DNA from: Pseudomonas sp. G2-4
GTDB lineage: Bacteria > Pseudomonadota > Gammaproteobacteria > Pseudomonadales > Pseudomonadaceae
Direction: 5' to 3'
NCBI RefSeq assembly: GCF_030064125.1
Contig: NZ_CP125957.1
Span: 4,644,501-4,708,500 of the forward strand
DNA length: 64,000 nucleotides
In this document: positions 35,369-46,500 of the stretch, one piece after another
How the letters are laid out: each line of letters begins with the position of its first letter
Position numbering within the stretch: position 1 is the first letter of the stretch
Notes under the pieces: generated by a model
Seen by the model: the letters and a program-made list of their open reading frames with translations, nothing else
What the model was told of the DNA's origin: nothing
Database searches by the model: none
Translations under genes and position numbers: made by a program

Positions 35369-35412
35369 AGCACTCTCCTTTTTCTAATGACGACTTTGCA
35401 TCAGGCCTAAAG

Positions 35413-35447
35413 AAAAAACCGCACGCCGTGATGGCAGTGCGGTTTTT
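35413..35447 (-). terminator. Hairpin terminator between acpP and fabF
   Basis: AAAAACCGCAC and GTGCGGTTTTT arms, 12-base loop, T-run on both strands. It should cut most acpP transcripts and let a fraction read into fabF. Confidence 0.85.
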
Positions 35448-35476
35448 CCATGACAGCTAGCGACGACTAAAAACGA

Positions 35477-35713
35477 TTACGCCTGATGGTTGGTAACGTA
35501 GTCGATAGCAGCTTGTACAGTAGTGATCTTCTCAGCTTCTTCGTCAGGGATTTCGGTCTCGAATTCCTCTTCCAGAGCCATCACCAGCTCAACGGTGTCA
35601 AGGGAGTCGGCACCCAGGTCCTCAACGAAGGAAGCGGTGTTCACAACTTCTTCTTCTTTGACGCCCAGTTGCTCGGCAACGATTTTCTTGACGCGCTCTT
35701 CGATGGTGCTCAT
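35477..35713 (-). CDS. acpP: Acyl carrier protein
   Basis: A 78-residue acidic ACP. The 4'-phosphopantetheine Ser37 is in [21 protein letters not shown]. Ideal length. It has its own 191-base upstream region. Confidence 0.98.
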   Translation of the reverse strand: MSTIEERVKKIVAEQLGVKEEEVVNTASFVEDLGADSLDTVELVMALEEEFETEIPDEEAEKITTVQAAIDYVTNHQA

Positions 35714-35904
35714 ACCTTGTTTTCACTCCTAATGGACAAATCCAGGCAGCTGGCCGGTGGGTAAGTGTATAGAAGAACTTTTCGATTTTTCAACCGAAAG
35801 CTTCACTCCTCAAACCCCGCAGCCCGCCGTCTATAAATTGATTGCAGCTTTATAACGGATTTTAGACAGCTCGTATGACATTTTTTTGAAGCAATCCGTC
35901 ACAT

Positions 35905-36648
35905 TTAACTCATGTACATCCCGCCGTTTACCGGGATTGTAGCCCCGGTCACGTATGCCGCACCGTCCGAGGCAAGAAAAGCGACCACAGACGCGATTTC
36001 TTGAGCTTGCCCCAGGCGACCCAGCGGAATTTGGGTCAACAACGCTTCACGCTGCGCTTCTGGCAGTTCGCGGGTCATGTCGGTGTCGATAAAACCCGGG
36101 GCTACCGAGTTTACCGTAATCGAGCGCGAACCCACTTCACGGGCCAGTGCACGGCTGAAACCTTCCAGACCGGCCTTTGCCGCAGCATAGTTTACTTGGC
36201 CTGCGTTGCCCATGGCACCCACAACCGAGCCGATACTGATAATTCGCCCCCAACGCGCCTTGGTCATGCCACGCAGAACGCCCTTGGACAGCCGATACAG
36301 GCTGTTCAGGTTGGTGTCGATCACATCGAACCATTCGTCATCTTTCATGCGCATCATCAGGTTATCGCGGGTGATACCGGCATTATTGACCAGGATCGCC
36401 GGCGCGCCGAACTGCTCCTGGATGCTTGCCAACACCGCCGCGACGGATTCGTCGCTGGTGACATTCAGCTCAAGGCCGGTGCCTTGAATGTCATTTTCCT
36501 TGAGGGTCGCGGCGATGCGCTCAGCGCCCGAAGCGGACGTCGCGGTACCCACGACGATGGCGCCTTGACGACCCAGTTCCAGGGCAATGGCCTGGCCGAT
36601 GCCACGGCTTGCACCGGTCACCAGTGCAACTTTACCTTGCAGACTCAT
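35905..36648 (-). CDS. fabG: 3-ketoacyl-ACP reductase
   Basis: A 247-residue NADPH-dependent SDR. GASRGIGQAIALELGRQGA is the cofactor loop; Ser141, Tyr154 and Lys158 form the catalytic set (IGSVVGAMGNAGQVNYAAAKAG). It reduces 3-ketoacyl-ACP. Between fabD and acpP. Confidence 0.97.
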   Translation of the reverse strand: MSLQGKVALVTGASRGIGQAIALELGRQGAIVVGTATSASGAERIAATLKENDIQGTGLELNVTSDESVAAVLASIQEQFGAPAILVNNAGITRDNLMMRMKDDEWFDVIDTNLNSLYRLSKGVLRGMTKARWGRIISIGSVVGAMGNAGQVNYAAAKAGLEGFSRALAREVGSRSITVNSVAPGFIDTDMTRELPEAQREALLTQIPLGRLGQAQEIASVVAFLASDGAAYVTGATIPVNGGMYMS

Positions 36649-36663
36649 GCAAGCTTCTCCTGT

Positions 36664-37602
36664 TCAGGCCTGCGCTGCACGGGTGGCAGCGAAAGCGTCT
36701 GGGGTATTGAGATTGGAAGTCGACACGCCTTCGGCGCAGCGTTTGTTCAGACCGGCCAGCACTTTACCAGGGCCGCACTCGACCAGCTCGGTCGCGCCCT
36801 TGGCCGCCAGGGCCTGCACCGATTCGACCCAGCGAACCGGCTTGTAGAGTTGTTCCAGCAAATCGCGCTTGAGGGTCTCGAGATCCGGCGCCACGTTGGC
36901 GCTGACGTTCTGTACCACGGGAATCTGCGGCGCCTGCCAATCGATGGCGGCGATGGATTCGGCAAAACGCTCGGCAGCCGGGCGCATCAGCTCGCAGTGT
37001 GACGGCACGCTGACCGGCAGCGGCATCGCCCGCTTGGCGCCACGGGCCTTGCAACCTTCGATGGCGCGCTCGACAGCCGCCTTGGCTCCGGCAATCACCA
37101 CCTGGCCCGGCGAGTTGAAGTTCACCGCACTGACCACATCACCTTGCGCCGCTTCGGCACAGGCCGCCAGTACATCGGCATCGTCCAGGCCGAGGATCGC
37201 GGCCATCCCACCCTGCCCGGCCGGAACAGCCTCCTGCATCAACTGGCCACGACGCTCCACCAACTTCACCGCATCGCCCAGGCCCAGGCTGCCGGCCGCC
37301 ACGAGGGCGCTGTACTCACCCAGGCTGTGCCCAGCGACGAACGCCGGACGCGCACCACCTTCGGCCAGCCAGAGGCGCCATAGCGCGATAGAGGCGGTCA
37401 GGATCGCCGGTTGGGTTTTATCGGTTTGATTGAGCTGCTCTTCCGGCCCTTGCTGGGTCAGTGCCCACAGGTCGTAGCCAAGTGCATCGGAAGCTTCTTT
37501 GAATGTTTCGAGGACCAACGGGTATTGCGCGCCCAGCTCGGCCAGCATGCCGAGGGACTGCGAGCCCTGTCCTGGAAAGACGAATGCGAGGGAAGCAGAC
37601 AT
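36664..37602 (-). CDS. fabD: Malonyl-CoA-ACP transacylase
   Basis: A 312-residue acyltransferase. Nucleophile Ser93 is in GHSLGEYSALVAAG and the catalytic His202 in VPSHCELM. FPGQGSQSLGML at the start is typical. It loads malonyl onto AcpP. Confidence 0.97.
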   Translation of the reverse strand: MSASLAFVFPGQGSQSLGMLAELGAQYPLVLETFKEASDALGYDLWALTQQGPEEQLNQTDKTQPAILTASIALWRLWLAEGGARPAFVAGHSLGEYSALVAAGSLGLGDAVKLVERRGQLMQEAVPAGQGGMAAILGLDDADVLAACAEAAQGDVVSAVNFNSPGQVVIAGAKAAVERAIEGCKARGAKRAMPLPVSVPSHCELMRPAAERFAESIAAIDWQAPQIPVVQNVSANVAPDLETLKRDLLEQLYKPVRWVESVQALAAKGATELVECGPGKVLAGLNKRCAEGVSTSNLNTPDAFAATRAAQA

Positions 37603-37725
37603 GAAAACAAAGCCCCTAATGATCTTGTCGTCAAAAATTGACGCCCCTGGGGGCGCTAGGAAACTGACAGTTGGATGGCGGGTTGAACCGACCGGTCACA
37701 TTTAAGCATTGTCGGACGAAAACGC

Positions 37726-38736
37726 CTAAGTTAACAAATCTTCGAGGCGACCATGAAGGCGCTCGGGCAGGTTTTCCTGGATTTCGATCACCGCCCGGTT
37801 AATCGCGCTTTGAAAACCCAGCACGCCCGCCGAGCCGTGGCTCTTGATCACGATCCCCTGCAGCCCGAGGAAACTCGCACCGTTATGCCGCGCCGGGGCC
37901 AGGTCCGCCTGCAGTCGACGCATCAACGGCAGCGCCAGGGCACCGACCACTCGCGACGCCAGGTTTTGCTTGAACAGGGTCTCGATGCGCTGGCCAATCA
38001 TGGTCGCCAGGCCCTCGCTGGACTTGAGCAGAATATTGCCGACGAAGCCATCACACACCACCACATCCGCCTCGCCGCGGTACACGCCATCGCCCTCGAC
38101 AAAGCCGATGTAGTTGATACCACGCGCGCCCTGCAACAACGTCGCCGCCAGTTTGACCTGCTGGTTGCCCTTGATGTCTTCGGTGCCGATGTTCAGCAGC
38201 GCCACGCGAGGGCGCACGATGCCCAGGGTTTCAGCTGCCACCGAGCCCATCACCGCAAACTGCAGGAGGTGCTCGGCACTGCAATCGACGTTGGCGCCCA
38301 GGTCGAGCAACTGACAAAAACCCCGCTGGGTCGGAATCGCCGCGACCATCGCGGGTCGGTCGATCCCCGGCAATGTCTTGAGCACGTAGCGCGACAACGC
38401 CATCAACGCCCCCGTATTGCCCGCACTGACACATGCCTGGACTTTGCCGTCACGCAGTAGCTCGAGGGCCACCCGCATCGAAGCATCAGGCTTGCCGCGC
38501 AGGGCCTGGGCCGGCTTTTCGTCCATAGTGATGATTTCAGACGCAGGCGCAATGGTCAGGCGCGAGCGATCCATAGCCGATTGGCCGCTGAGCATGTCTT
38601 CAAGAAGGGAGGGTTGACCGACAAGGGTCAGGTGCAGCGAGGGCGTAGCATTCAGACAAGCAAGACTGGCCTGAACAATGCTGCGGGGACCGAAGTCCCC
38701 GCCCATTGCGTCAATCGCGATGACTTGAGCGGACAA
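37726..38736 (-). CDS. plsX: Phosphate acyltransferase PlsX
   Basis: A 336-residue enzyme that makes acyl-phosphate from acyl-ACP for phospholipid synthesis. [11 protein letters not shown] at the start, [49 protein letters not shown] and [16 protein letters not shown] are diagnostic. The first codon is a TTG, 3 bases after the rpmF stop. Such a start is uncommon but keeps the family's N-terminus. A 123-base gap separates it from fabD. Confidence 0.95.
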   Translation of the reverse strand: MSAQVIAIDAMGGDFGPRSIVQASLACLNATPSLHLTLVGQPSLLEDMLSGQSAMDRSRLTIAPASEIITMDEKPAQALRGKPDASMRVALELLRDGKVQACVSAGNTGALMALSRYVLKTLPGIDRPAMVAAIPTQRGFCQLLDLGANVDCSAEHLLQFAVMGSVAAETLGIVRPRVALLNIGTEDIKGNQQVKLAATLLQGARGINYIGFVEGDGVYRGEADVVVCDGFVGNILLKSSEGLATMIGQRIETLFKQNLASRVVGALALPLMRRLQADLAPARHNGASFLGLQGIVIKSHGSAGVLGFQSAINRAVIEIQENLPERLHGRLEDLLT

Positions 38737-38739
38737 GGA

Positions 38740-38922
38740 TTACTCGTCAGCGCCCTTGTCGATCACTTTACGACCACGGTATACGCCTTCTGGCGATACG
38801 TGGTGACGCAGGTGAACTTCACCAGTGGTTTTTTCTACGGACAGGGTGCTAGCCTCGAGAGCGTCGTGCGAACGGCGCATGTCACGGGCAGAGCGGGATT
38901 TTTTGTTCTGCTGAACAGCCAT
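38740..38922 (-). CDS. rpmF: 50S ribosomal protein L32
   Basis: 60 residues: [40 protein letters not shown]. It lacks the zinc-binding cysteines, as in the Cys-free L32 form of gamma-proteobacteria. Between the DUF177 gene and plsX. Confidence 0.97.
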
Positions 38923-38935
38923 AATTGATTAACTC

Positions 38936-39463
38936 CTAAACGTTTGGGTCACGCTTTAACTGCGCCAATACACTGAACGGGTTGGACCGCGTTACCTCGT
39001 CCTCGCTCGGTTCGGGCTCACCTGCTCCCGCCGGCTGCTGGCATTCTTCCGGATGATGAGCAGGCACAATGGGCAAGGCGAGCAGAAGCTCCTCCTCGAT
39101 CAGTGACTGCAGATCCAATGGATCTTCGCCCAGTTCCAGCACGTCATAACCTTTCGGCAACGACTGGGTATTCGCACCCTCCTTCACCACGGCGTAACTG
39201 CATTCGCTGTGGATCGGCAGGGTGACCAGCTCAAGACAACGCTGGCAAACCATTTTGACTTCAGTGTCGATAAAGCTGTGGATTACCACAGATTTACGTT
39301 CATCTCGTTCAAAAACGAATTTGGCCTGGACCGTACCGACATCGTCGGAAAGCGGGTCGCAGAGTCTCTTCAAATCGGCCAGCAGCAGCTCACCTTGAAG
39401 GGTGGTGCCACGGTCAGCCAATTTGCGCGGGTCAACGTGAGGTGGAATCGGGTCATTCAACAT
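38936..39463 (-). CDS. yceD: YceD/DUF177 23S rRNA accumulation protein
   Basis: About 175 residues. ATG 39463 gives MLNDPIPPHVDPRKLADRGTTLQGELLLADL. The CQRCLELVTLPIHSECSYAVV part and DVLELGEDPLDLQSLIEEELLLALPIVPAHHPEEC are diagnostic. It helps ribosome assembly in E. coli. 13 bases before rpmF. Confidence 0.93.
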   Translation of the reverse strand: MLNDPIPPHVDPRKLADRGTTLQGELLLADLKRLCDPLSDDVGTVQAKFVFERDERKSVVIHSFIDTEVKMVCQRCLELVTLPIHSECSYAVVKEGANTQSLPKGYDVLELGEDPLDLQSLIEEELLLALPIVPAHHPEECQQPAGAGEPEPSEDEVTRSNPFSVLAQLKRDPNV

Positions 39464-39568
39464 AGGCGCAGCATTATAGGGATGCACCCGGCCATGTCAA
39501 AGGAAATTCAGCCCTGTCCGTCACTTGCGCGCCTCGCTAGAATTCGATCCTGTCTTTTGGAGATGCCC

Positions 39569-40147
39569 ATGCTGCCTTTATTACTCGCCTCAAGCTCCGT
39601 CTATCGCCGGGAATTGCTCGCCCGCCTGAGGCTACCGTTCGTCTGCAGCTCCCCGGACATCGACGAAAGCCATCGGCCCGGCGAACCCGCCCTCGAACTG
39701 GTCAAGCGCCTGGCCCGGGAAAAAGCCCTGGCGCTGGCAGGCAACCACCCGGCACACCTGATCATCGGCTCGGATCAAGTGGCCGTGCTCGGCGAGCGCA
39801 TCCTGGGCAAACCTCATACCTTCGAGAATGCCCGCGAACAACTGTTGGCCGCCAGCGGCGCCAGGGTCACTTTCCTGACGGGCCTGGCGCTGCTCAACAG
39901 CCACACCGGCACCTGCCAGGTCGACTGCATTCCGTTTACCGTGAACATGCGCGTACTGGATCCAGAGCGTATTGAACGCTACCTGCGGGCCGAGCAGCCC
40001 TACGACTGCGCTGGCAGCTTCAAGGCCGAAGGGCTTGGCGTCAGCCTGTTCCAGAGCACAGATGGCCCGGACGCAACCAGCCTGATTGGCCTGCCATTGA
40101 TTCGCCTTGTGGATATGTTGCTGGTCGAGGGTGTGCAGATCCCCTGA
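39569..40147 (+). CDS. yceF: Maf/YceF nucleotide pyrophosphatase
   Basis: A 192-residue Maf protein: LLLASSSVYRRELLARLRLPFVCSSPDIDE, IIGSDQVAVLGERILGKP, and AGSFKAEGLGVSLFQSTDGPDATSLIGLPL. It hydrolyses 7-methyl-GTP-type nucleotides in the YceF subgroup. ATG 39569 is chosen because GGAG is 6 bases before it; an in-frame ATG two codons earlier overlaps the site. It is divergent from yceD by about 105 bases. Confidence 0.93.
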   Translation: MLPLLLASSSVYRRELLARLRLPFVCSSPDIDESHRPGEPALELVKRLAREKALALAGNHPAHLIIGSDQVAVLGERILGKPHTFENAREQLLAASGARVTFLTGLALLNSHTGTCQVDCIPFTVNMRVLDPERIERYLRAEQPYDCAGSFKAEGLGVSLFQSTDGPDATSLIGLPLIRLVDMLLVEGVQIP

Positions 40148-40169
40148 AACATGGGCTTGCACACCTGCG

Positions 40170-40257
40170 CGGCGAGGGAGCTTGCTCCCGCCTGGTTGCG
40201 CAGCGACCGCAAAAAAGGGCTGCTGCGCAGCCCAGCGGGAGCAAGCTCCCTCGCCAC
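40170..40257. repeat. REP pair, type B
   Basis: GGCGAGGGAGCTTGCTCCCG and inverse copy GCGGGAGCAAGCTCCCTCGC with a pair-internal GC hairpin, between the convergent yceF and sppA genes. Confidence 0.9.
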
Positions 40258-40281
40258 GGGGGGCCGGTGCGATCTTTCAGA

Positions 40282-41271
40282 TCAGCGCAACGCCGGCCCC
40301 TGGAACCCCATCCACATCGCCAGATGCTCAGCGATGCTGGCCCCCAGTTTTTTCGAGAAGCGGTCAATCGGCGACTCTTCGATGGTGAAATCCACCAACT
40401 CCTTCTCGCCAATCACATCACGAGCCACCGAACTGGCACTGCCCAAGCCGTCGATCAAGCCCAACGGCAACGCCTGCTCTCCCGACCAGACCAGGCCGGA
40501 AAACAGCTCCGGATGCTCCTTGTCTTTCAGCCGCTCACCCCTGCCCTTCTTGACGCTGGCAATGAACTGTTTGTGGGTAGTGTCGAGTACGCCCTGCCAG
40601 AACAGCGTTTCCTCAGGCTTTTGCGGCTGAAACGGATCGAGGAAGGATTTGTGTTCGCCAGCGGTGTAGACCCTGCGCTCCACTCCGAGCTTGCCCAGCG
40701 TCTCGACAAAACCATACCCCGCAGCGGTCACACCAATGGAACCGACCAGACTCGCCTTATCGGCATAGATCTGGTCCGCCGCACTGGCAATGTAATACGC
40801 ACCAGAGGCGCCGAGATCGGAAATGACCGCATAGAGCTTGATATCCGGATGCGCCGCACGCAAACGCACGATTTCGTCATAAACGTAACCCGCCTGCACC
40901 GGACTACCGCCCGGACTGTTGATGCGCAGCACGACCCCTTTGACCTTCGAATCTTCGAACGCAGCCCGCAGGCTACCGATGATGTTGTCTGCGCTGGCGG
41001 TTTCCTTGTCGGCAATCATGCCCTCGATGTCGATGACCGCCGTATAGGCCGAACCACCCCCAGGAACCTTTTTCATATCCACTGCCTGGAAGATCAACGC
41101 CAGGCCGACAAACAGATAGATGAAAACCAGGGACTTGAAGAAGATCCCCCAGCGACGCGCACGACGCTGTTCTTCCACCCCGGCAAGCAGGGTCTTTTCC
41201 AGCAATTTCCAGCTTTTATCATCACCGTTGTCAGCGCTCGCTTTGGCCGGTGCCTTCCATTCATCGGTCAT
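40282..41271 (-). CDS. sppA: Signal peptide peptidase SppA, short form
   Basis: A 329-residue membrane-anchored serine protease with a membrane segment at ~42-62. Ser156 in SDLGASGAYYIASAAD and Lys208 in GEHKSFLDPF form the Ser-Lys dyad. It degrades cleaved signal peptides. About half the length of E. coli SppA, as is normal in Pseudomonas. It is 20 bases behind a HAD hydrolase gene. Confidence 0.93.
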   Translation of the reverse strand: MTDEWKAPAKASADNGDDKSWKLLEKTLLAGVEEQRRARRWGIFFKSLVFIYLFVGLALIFQAVDMKKVPGGGSAYTAVIDIEGMIADKETASADNIIGSLRAAFEDSKVKGVVLRINSPGGSPVQAGYVYDEIVRLRAAHPDIKLYAVISDLGASGAYYIASAADQIYADKASLVGSIGVTAAGYGFVETLGKLGVERRVYTAGEHKSFLDPFQPQKPEETLFWQGVLDTTHKQFIASVKKGRGERLKDKEHPELFSGLVWSGEQALPLGLIDGLGSASSVARDVIGEKELVDFTIEESPIDRFSKKLGASIAEHLAMWMGFQGPALR

Positions 41272-41291
41272 ACATGCATCCTCAACAGATT

Positions 41292-41954
41292 TTAATCGGT
41301 ACGCCGGCTCAGCCAGGCGTGCAATTCAGGAAAATGGTCAATCGCCAGTCGTGGTTCGAATGCCCGCAGCGCCTCGATGGACTGCGCGCCATAGCTGACA
41401 GCGACAGACCCCATACCGGCGTTGCGGGCCATTTGCAGATCAAATGAGGAATCCCCCACCATCAACGCTTGATCCGCCCGCACCTCACAATGAGCCAGTA
41501 TCTGCTCAAGCATCAACGGATGCGGCTTGCTGGCGGTTTCATCCGCAGCGCGGGTGATATCGAAGTAATCTTCCCAGCCATGGGATTTCAAGACCCGATC
41601 CAACCCTCGGCGAGCCTTGCCGGTAGCAACCGCCAGGTGATAGCCCTCGCCCCGCAAAGCATGGAGCGTATCCACCACGCCATCGAACAACGGCGAAGGC
41701 TCGGCTTCCAGCGCAATGTAGTGATCGGCGTAATGCTGACGAAAAACCACCAACTCATCGTCATCGATCTCCGGATACAAGCTGCGAATCGCTTCCGGCA
41801 AGCCGAGACCGATGATGCCTTTTACCGCGAAGTCATCACACCGGGCAAAGCCCGTACGGTCCGACGCAACATGCATCGACTCCACGATACGACCAATGGA
41901 ATTGGCCAGAGTGCCGTCCCAATCAAAGATCAGCAGTTTGTAATCAGGATGCAC
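41292..41954 (-). CDS. HAD-superfamily hydrolase (phosphoglycolate phosphatase-like)
   Basis: A 220-residue HAD-IA hydrolase. [15 protein letters not shown] holds nucleophile Asp11 and Asp13. The Lys and Asp motifs are in [39 protein letters not shown]. It starts at GTG 41954, overlapping rluC by 11 bases. Substrate unknown; a role in clearing a phosphorylated side product is possible. Confidence 0.88.
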   Translation of the reverse strand: MHPDYKLLIFDWDGTLANSIGRIVESMHVASDRTGFARCDDFAVKGIIGLGLPEAIRSLYPEIDDDELVVFRQHYADHYIALEAEPSPLFDGVVDTLHALRGEGYHLAVATGKARRGLDRVLKSHGWEDYFDITRAADETASKPHPLMLEQILAHCEVRADQALMVGDSSFDLQMARNAGMGSVAVSYGAQSIEALRAFEPRLAIDHFPELHAWLSRRTD

Positions 41955-42900
41955 TCAACCGCTCCACGGTCTTGGCCCACATGTCATCCACAGGGGCCTG
42001 CAATTTCAGCTCGCCGCCATCGGGCAGCGGCACGGTGAGCATGTAAGCATGGAGAAACAGGCGCTTGCCGCCCAGGTCGCGGATTTCCTTGGTGAAATCG
42101 TCATCGCCGTATTTGCTGTCACCGGCAATGCAATGCCCGGCATGTAGGGTATGGACGCGGATCTGATGGGTGCGACCCGTCACCGGCTTGGCCTCGACCA
42201 GGGTGGCGAAGTCACCGAAGCGGCGCAGCACCTTGAAGACCGTCAGTGCCTCCTTGCCCTCCTCGTTGACTTCCACCATGCGCTCGCCGGAACGCAGGTT
42301 GCTCTTGAGCAACGGCGCACGGACTTGCTTGATGGAGGTATCCCAACGACCCCGCACCAGCGCCATGTAGCGCTTGTCGACGCCATCGCCGCGCAGTTGC
42401 TCGTGCAAGTGGCGCAACATGCTGCGCTTCTTGGCGATCATCAGCAGGCCGGAGGTGTCGCGGTCCAGGCGATGGACCAGCTCCAGCTCCTTGGCATCGG
42501 GGCGCAACTGACGAAAGGCTTCGATCACGCCAAAATTCAGGCCGCTGCCGCCATGAACTGCAATGCCCGCGGGCTTGTTGATCACGATCAGCGCCTTGTC
42601 TTCATGGACAATCGACGCTTCCAGGCGCTGCAACAGACCTTGGGCCAGGGGCACCGGCTCATCGCGCTCGGGCACGCGAACCGGCGGCACGCGCACGATA
42701 TCGCCGGCCTGGAGCTTGTATTCGGGCTTGATCCGACCTTTGTTCACCCGCACTTCGCCTTTACGCAAAATGCGGTAAATCAAAGTCTTGGGCACGCCTT
42801 TGAGCCGGGCTAGCAGGAAATTATCGATTCGTTGGCCGGCATATTCCGGCGAGACCTCGAGCAGTTGAACGGCAGGGGTCGAAGGGGCAGTAGTTGTCAT
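41944..42900 (-). CDS. rluC: 23S rRNA pseudouridine(955/2504/2580) synthase
   Basis: About 318 residues from ATG 42900. S4 RNA-binding domain at ~20-80 ([46 protein letters not shown]), then the RluA-type catalytic domain with nucleophile Asp146 in [11 protein letters not shown]. It is divergent from rne, as in other Pseudomonas and enterics. Confidence 0.95.
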   Translation of the reverse strand: MTTTAPSTPAVQLLEVSPEYAGQRIDNFLLARLKGVPKTLIYRILRKGEVRVNKGRIKPEYKLQAGDIVRVPPVRVPERDEPVPLAQGLLQRLEASIVHEDKALIVINKPAGIAVHGGSGLNFGVIEAFRQLRPDAKELELVHRLDRDTSGLLMIAKKRSMLRHLHEQLRGDGVDKRYMALVRGRWDTSIKQVRAPLLKSNLRSGERMVEVNEEGKEALTVFKVLRRFGDFATLVEAKPVTGRTHQIRVHTLHAGHCIAGDSKYGDDDFTKEIRDLGGKRLFLHAYMLTVPLPDGGELKLQAPVDDMWAKTVERLSAS

Positions 42901-43599
42901 GGCCGCGATCATAACAATTTTTTATGGAATTGAAGCACTTAATCATTGCTGCTATAGTCGCGAACGCCGCCAAAAGTGGCTGGACAGCGGACTAACGGTC
43001 AAAAACCGGCCCTGACCAACGCAATTCACGAGGACGAGAGGCCGTCCTACGGGGCTTTCGCGACGTAACGGTAGAGTTTGCAGGTGTAACGAGCGCAGGT
43101 GACATGAGGCCTGAAATACGCGGCAAAGCAGAGTTTTGACTCGCCTTGCGCGCCACATTCACGGCCAGTTCACAAAGTGCAGTCAGCTACGAACGAACCC
43201 GAGCGAGAGCTTCGGAAACAACGCCTAAATTAGCCATGATGCGTGACCTCCCCTTTCGGAGCTCACGGTAAATGCCAACCCGCTGCGGATTCTGCGCGCG
43301 GCAGCACCCGATTATCAGGGATACGTGTAGGGTGGAGATGTACAACCGTCGGACTGTGTAGCACTAGGCTTATATATAGACGCTTCATCTCGTCCACAGA
43401 CGCCGGTTGATTCCTCCTCCTGACTGAGTGCTTGAATAGCCAGCAAGCAGGACGCGTCCGTCGCGACTTCGCCATCATTGGGTCGAACTCGCTGGACACT
43501 GGAATGGCCCGGCCACTTCCATGACGCACCTGACACCGACCGTGAGAAGTCGTGTGTGCCGAACGCCGTTTCCGGCAGCCCGGAAACCGACGGTACTAC
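42901..43599. other. Long gap between rluC and rne holding the rne leader
   Basis: 699 bases without a credible gene. A sigma-70 promoter at 42930-42958 points to rne, so most of the gap is 5' untranslated RNA (~635 bases). Small stems are visible, for example GGACG and CGTCC near 43032-43047. No ORF in it has a ribosome-binding site worth calling. Confidence 0.8.
42930..42958 (+). promoter_or_regulatory. rne promoter
   Basis: TTGAAG, 17-base spacer, TATAGT. Start near 42965. Good match to sigma-70. Confidence 0.8.
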
Positions 43600-46500
43600 A
43601 TGAAAAGAATGCTGATTAACGCAACTCAACCCGAAGAGTTGCGTGTTGCACTGGTAGACGGCCAGCGCCTCTACGACCTGGATATCGAATCCGGTGCACG
43701 CGAGCAGAAGAAGGCCAACATCTATAAAGGCCGGATTACTCGCATCGAACCAAGCCTTGAGGCTGCCTTTGTCGATTTCGGCTCCGAGCGCCACGGCTTC
43801 CTGCCCCTCAAAGAAATCTCCCGCGAGTACTTCAAGAAAGCCCCGGAAGGCCGCGTCAACATCAAGGACGTCCTGAGCGAAGGCCAGGAAGTCATCGTCC
43901 AGGTCGAAAAAGAAGAACGTGGCAACAAGGGCGCCGCCCTGACCACCTTCATCAGCCTGGCCGGCCGTTACCTGGTCCTGATGCCGAACAACCCGCGTGC
44001 CGGCGGCATCTCCCGCCGCATCGAAGGCGAAGAGCGCAACGAACTGCGTGAAGCCCTGAACGGCTTGGTTGCACCGGCCGACATGGGCCTGATCGTTCGC
44101 ACCGCCGGCCTTGGCCGCAGCAGCGAAGAAATGCAGTGGGACCTCGACTACCTGCTGCAACTGTGGACCGCCATCAAAGAAGCCTCGCTGGATCGCTCCG
44201 CGCCATTCCTGATCTACCAGGAAAGCAACGTGATCATCCGCGCCATCCGCGATTACCTGCGCCAGGACATCGGCGAAGTGCTGATCGACAGCGTCGAAGC
44301 CCAGGACGAAGCCCTGACCTTCATTCGCCAGGTGATGCCGCAGTACGCCAGCAAGATCAAGCTCTACGAAGACAGCGTTCCGCTGTTCAACCGTTTCCAG
44401 ATCGAAAGCCAGATCGAGACCGCCTTCCAGCGCGTCGTCGAACTGCCGTCCGGCGGCTCCATCGTCATCGATCCGACCGAAGCCCTGGTGTCCATCGACA
44501 TCAACTCGGCGCGCGCCACCAAAGGCAGCGACATCGAAGAAACCGCCCTGCAGACCAACCTTGAAGCGGCCGAAGAAATCGCCCGTCAGTTGCGCCTGCG
44601 TGACATCGGCGGCCTGATCGTCATCGACTTCATCGACATGACCCCGGCCAAGAACCAGCGCGCCGTGGAAGAAAAAGTCCGCGAATGCCTCGAAGCCGAC
44701 CGCGCTCGCGTACAGGTCGGTCGCATCTCGCGCTTCGGCCTGCTGGAAATGTCCCGTCAGCGCCTGCGTCCGTCCCTGGGCGAAAGCAGCGGCATCGTCT
44801 GCCCGCGCTGCAACGGCACCGGCATTATTCGTGACGTCGAGTCGCTGTCCCTCGCGATCCTGCGCCTGATCGAAGAAGAAGCCCTGAAAGACCGCACCGC
44901 CGAAGTTCGCGCCCAAGTGCCGATCCCGGTGGCCGCATTCCTGCTCAACGAAAAACGCAATTCGATCACCAAGATCGAACTGCGCACCCGGGCCCGTATC
45001 GTCATCCTGCCGAACGACCACCTCGAGACGCCGCACTTCGAAGTGCAGCGCCTGCGCGATGACAGCCCGGAAGCCCACACCAACCAGTCCAGCTACGAAA
45101 TCGCTGCAGCCGCTGCCGAAGTCGAAGAAGTCCAGCCAGCTGCCGCTGCCACCCGCACCCTGGTTCGCCAGGAAGCAGCGGTCAAGACTGCCCCGGCCCG
45201 CGCCAACGCTCCGGTCCCGACCGAAGTGGCCGCCCCGGTTGCCGCCCCGGCCTCTGCACCTGAGCCAAGCCTGTTCAAAGGCCTGGTGAAGTCGCTGGTC
45301 AGCCTGTTCGCCACCAAGGAAGAGCCTGCAGCGCCAGCCGTTGTCGCCAAGCCAGCCGCTACCGAGCGCCCTGCCCGCAACGAGGAACGCCGCAACGGTC
45401 GTCAGCAGACCCGCAACCGTAACGGTCGCCGTGATGAAGAGCGCAAGCCGCGCGAAGAACGTGCACCGCGTGAAGAGCGCGCGCCACGTGAGCCGCGTGA
45501 AGAGCGCCAACCTCGTGAAGCCCGTGAGGAAGCGCCAGCCGTAGCCCGCGAAGAACGTGCACCGCGTGCACCGCGTGAAGAACGTCAACCACGCGCCCCT
45601 CGCGAAGATCGCAAGCCACGTGGCGAGCGTGAAGAGCGAGTGCGTGAACTGCGCGAGCCACTGGATGCCGCCCCGGCCGTCGCTGCCGCCACCGCTGAAG
45701 AGCGTCCAGCTCGCCAGCCTCGTGAAGAGCGCGCACCGCGTCCTCCACGCGAAGAGCGCCAGCCACGCGCCGAGCAGGCAGCCGCCGCTGCCAGCGAAGA
45801 AGAAGTGCTGAACGCTGAAGAGCAACTGCAGGAAGACGGTCAGGACGGCGCCGAAGGCGATCGTCCACGCCGCCGCTCCCGTGGCCAGCGTCGTCGCAGC
45901 AACCGTCGTGAGCGCCAGCGTGACGCCAATGGCAACGTGATCGAAGGTTCGGAAGAATCCGAATCCGCCGAGAACGCTGAAGCACCAAGCGCTGCGGACC
46001 TGGCTGCGGGCCTGGCCGTAACGGCGGCAGTTGCCAGCAGCACCATCAGCGCCCCTGCCGAAGCCGAGGCCAATGAGCAAGCCGAACGTGCTACCGCTAC
46101 GGTGGAAAACGCGCCGGTTGAAGCGCCCGTGGTCGAAGCCACCACCCCGGTAGACGCCACCGCGTCGCCAGAAGTGGAACTCGCACCGACTCGTGAAGCC
46201 GAGCCTGAAGCCGAAGCCGTCGTGGAGCCTGCACCGGTCGTCGAACAGCCAGCGATGATCGCCGAGCCTGCCGTCGAAGCCGTGTTCGATACACCCGCTG
46301 AGGAAATGGCTCCAGAACCTGCCCGTGAGGAGCAGACTGCGTTCAACTGGACCGCGGAGCCCGTCACATCGACGCCCGTTGTCGAGCCAGAGCCGACGCC
46401 AGAACCCGTGAAAGCGGCCGAACCAGAAGTGGTCGAGCCGGCTCCATTGGTCGAAGCACCGGTGGTTGTCGAAGCACCGGCTCCGGTGGAAGAGCCTGCA

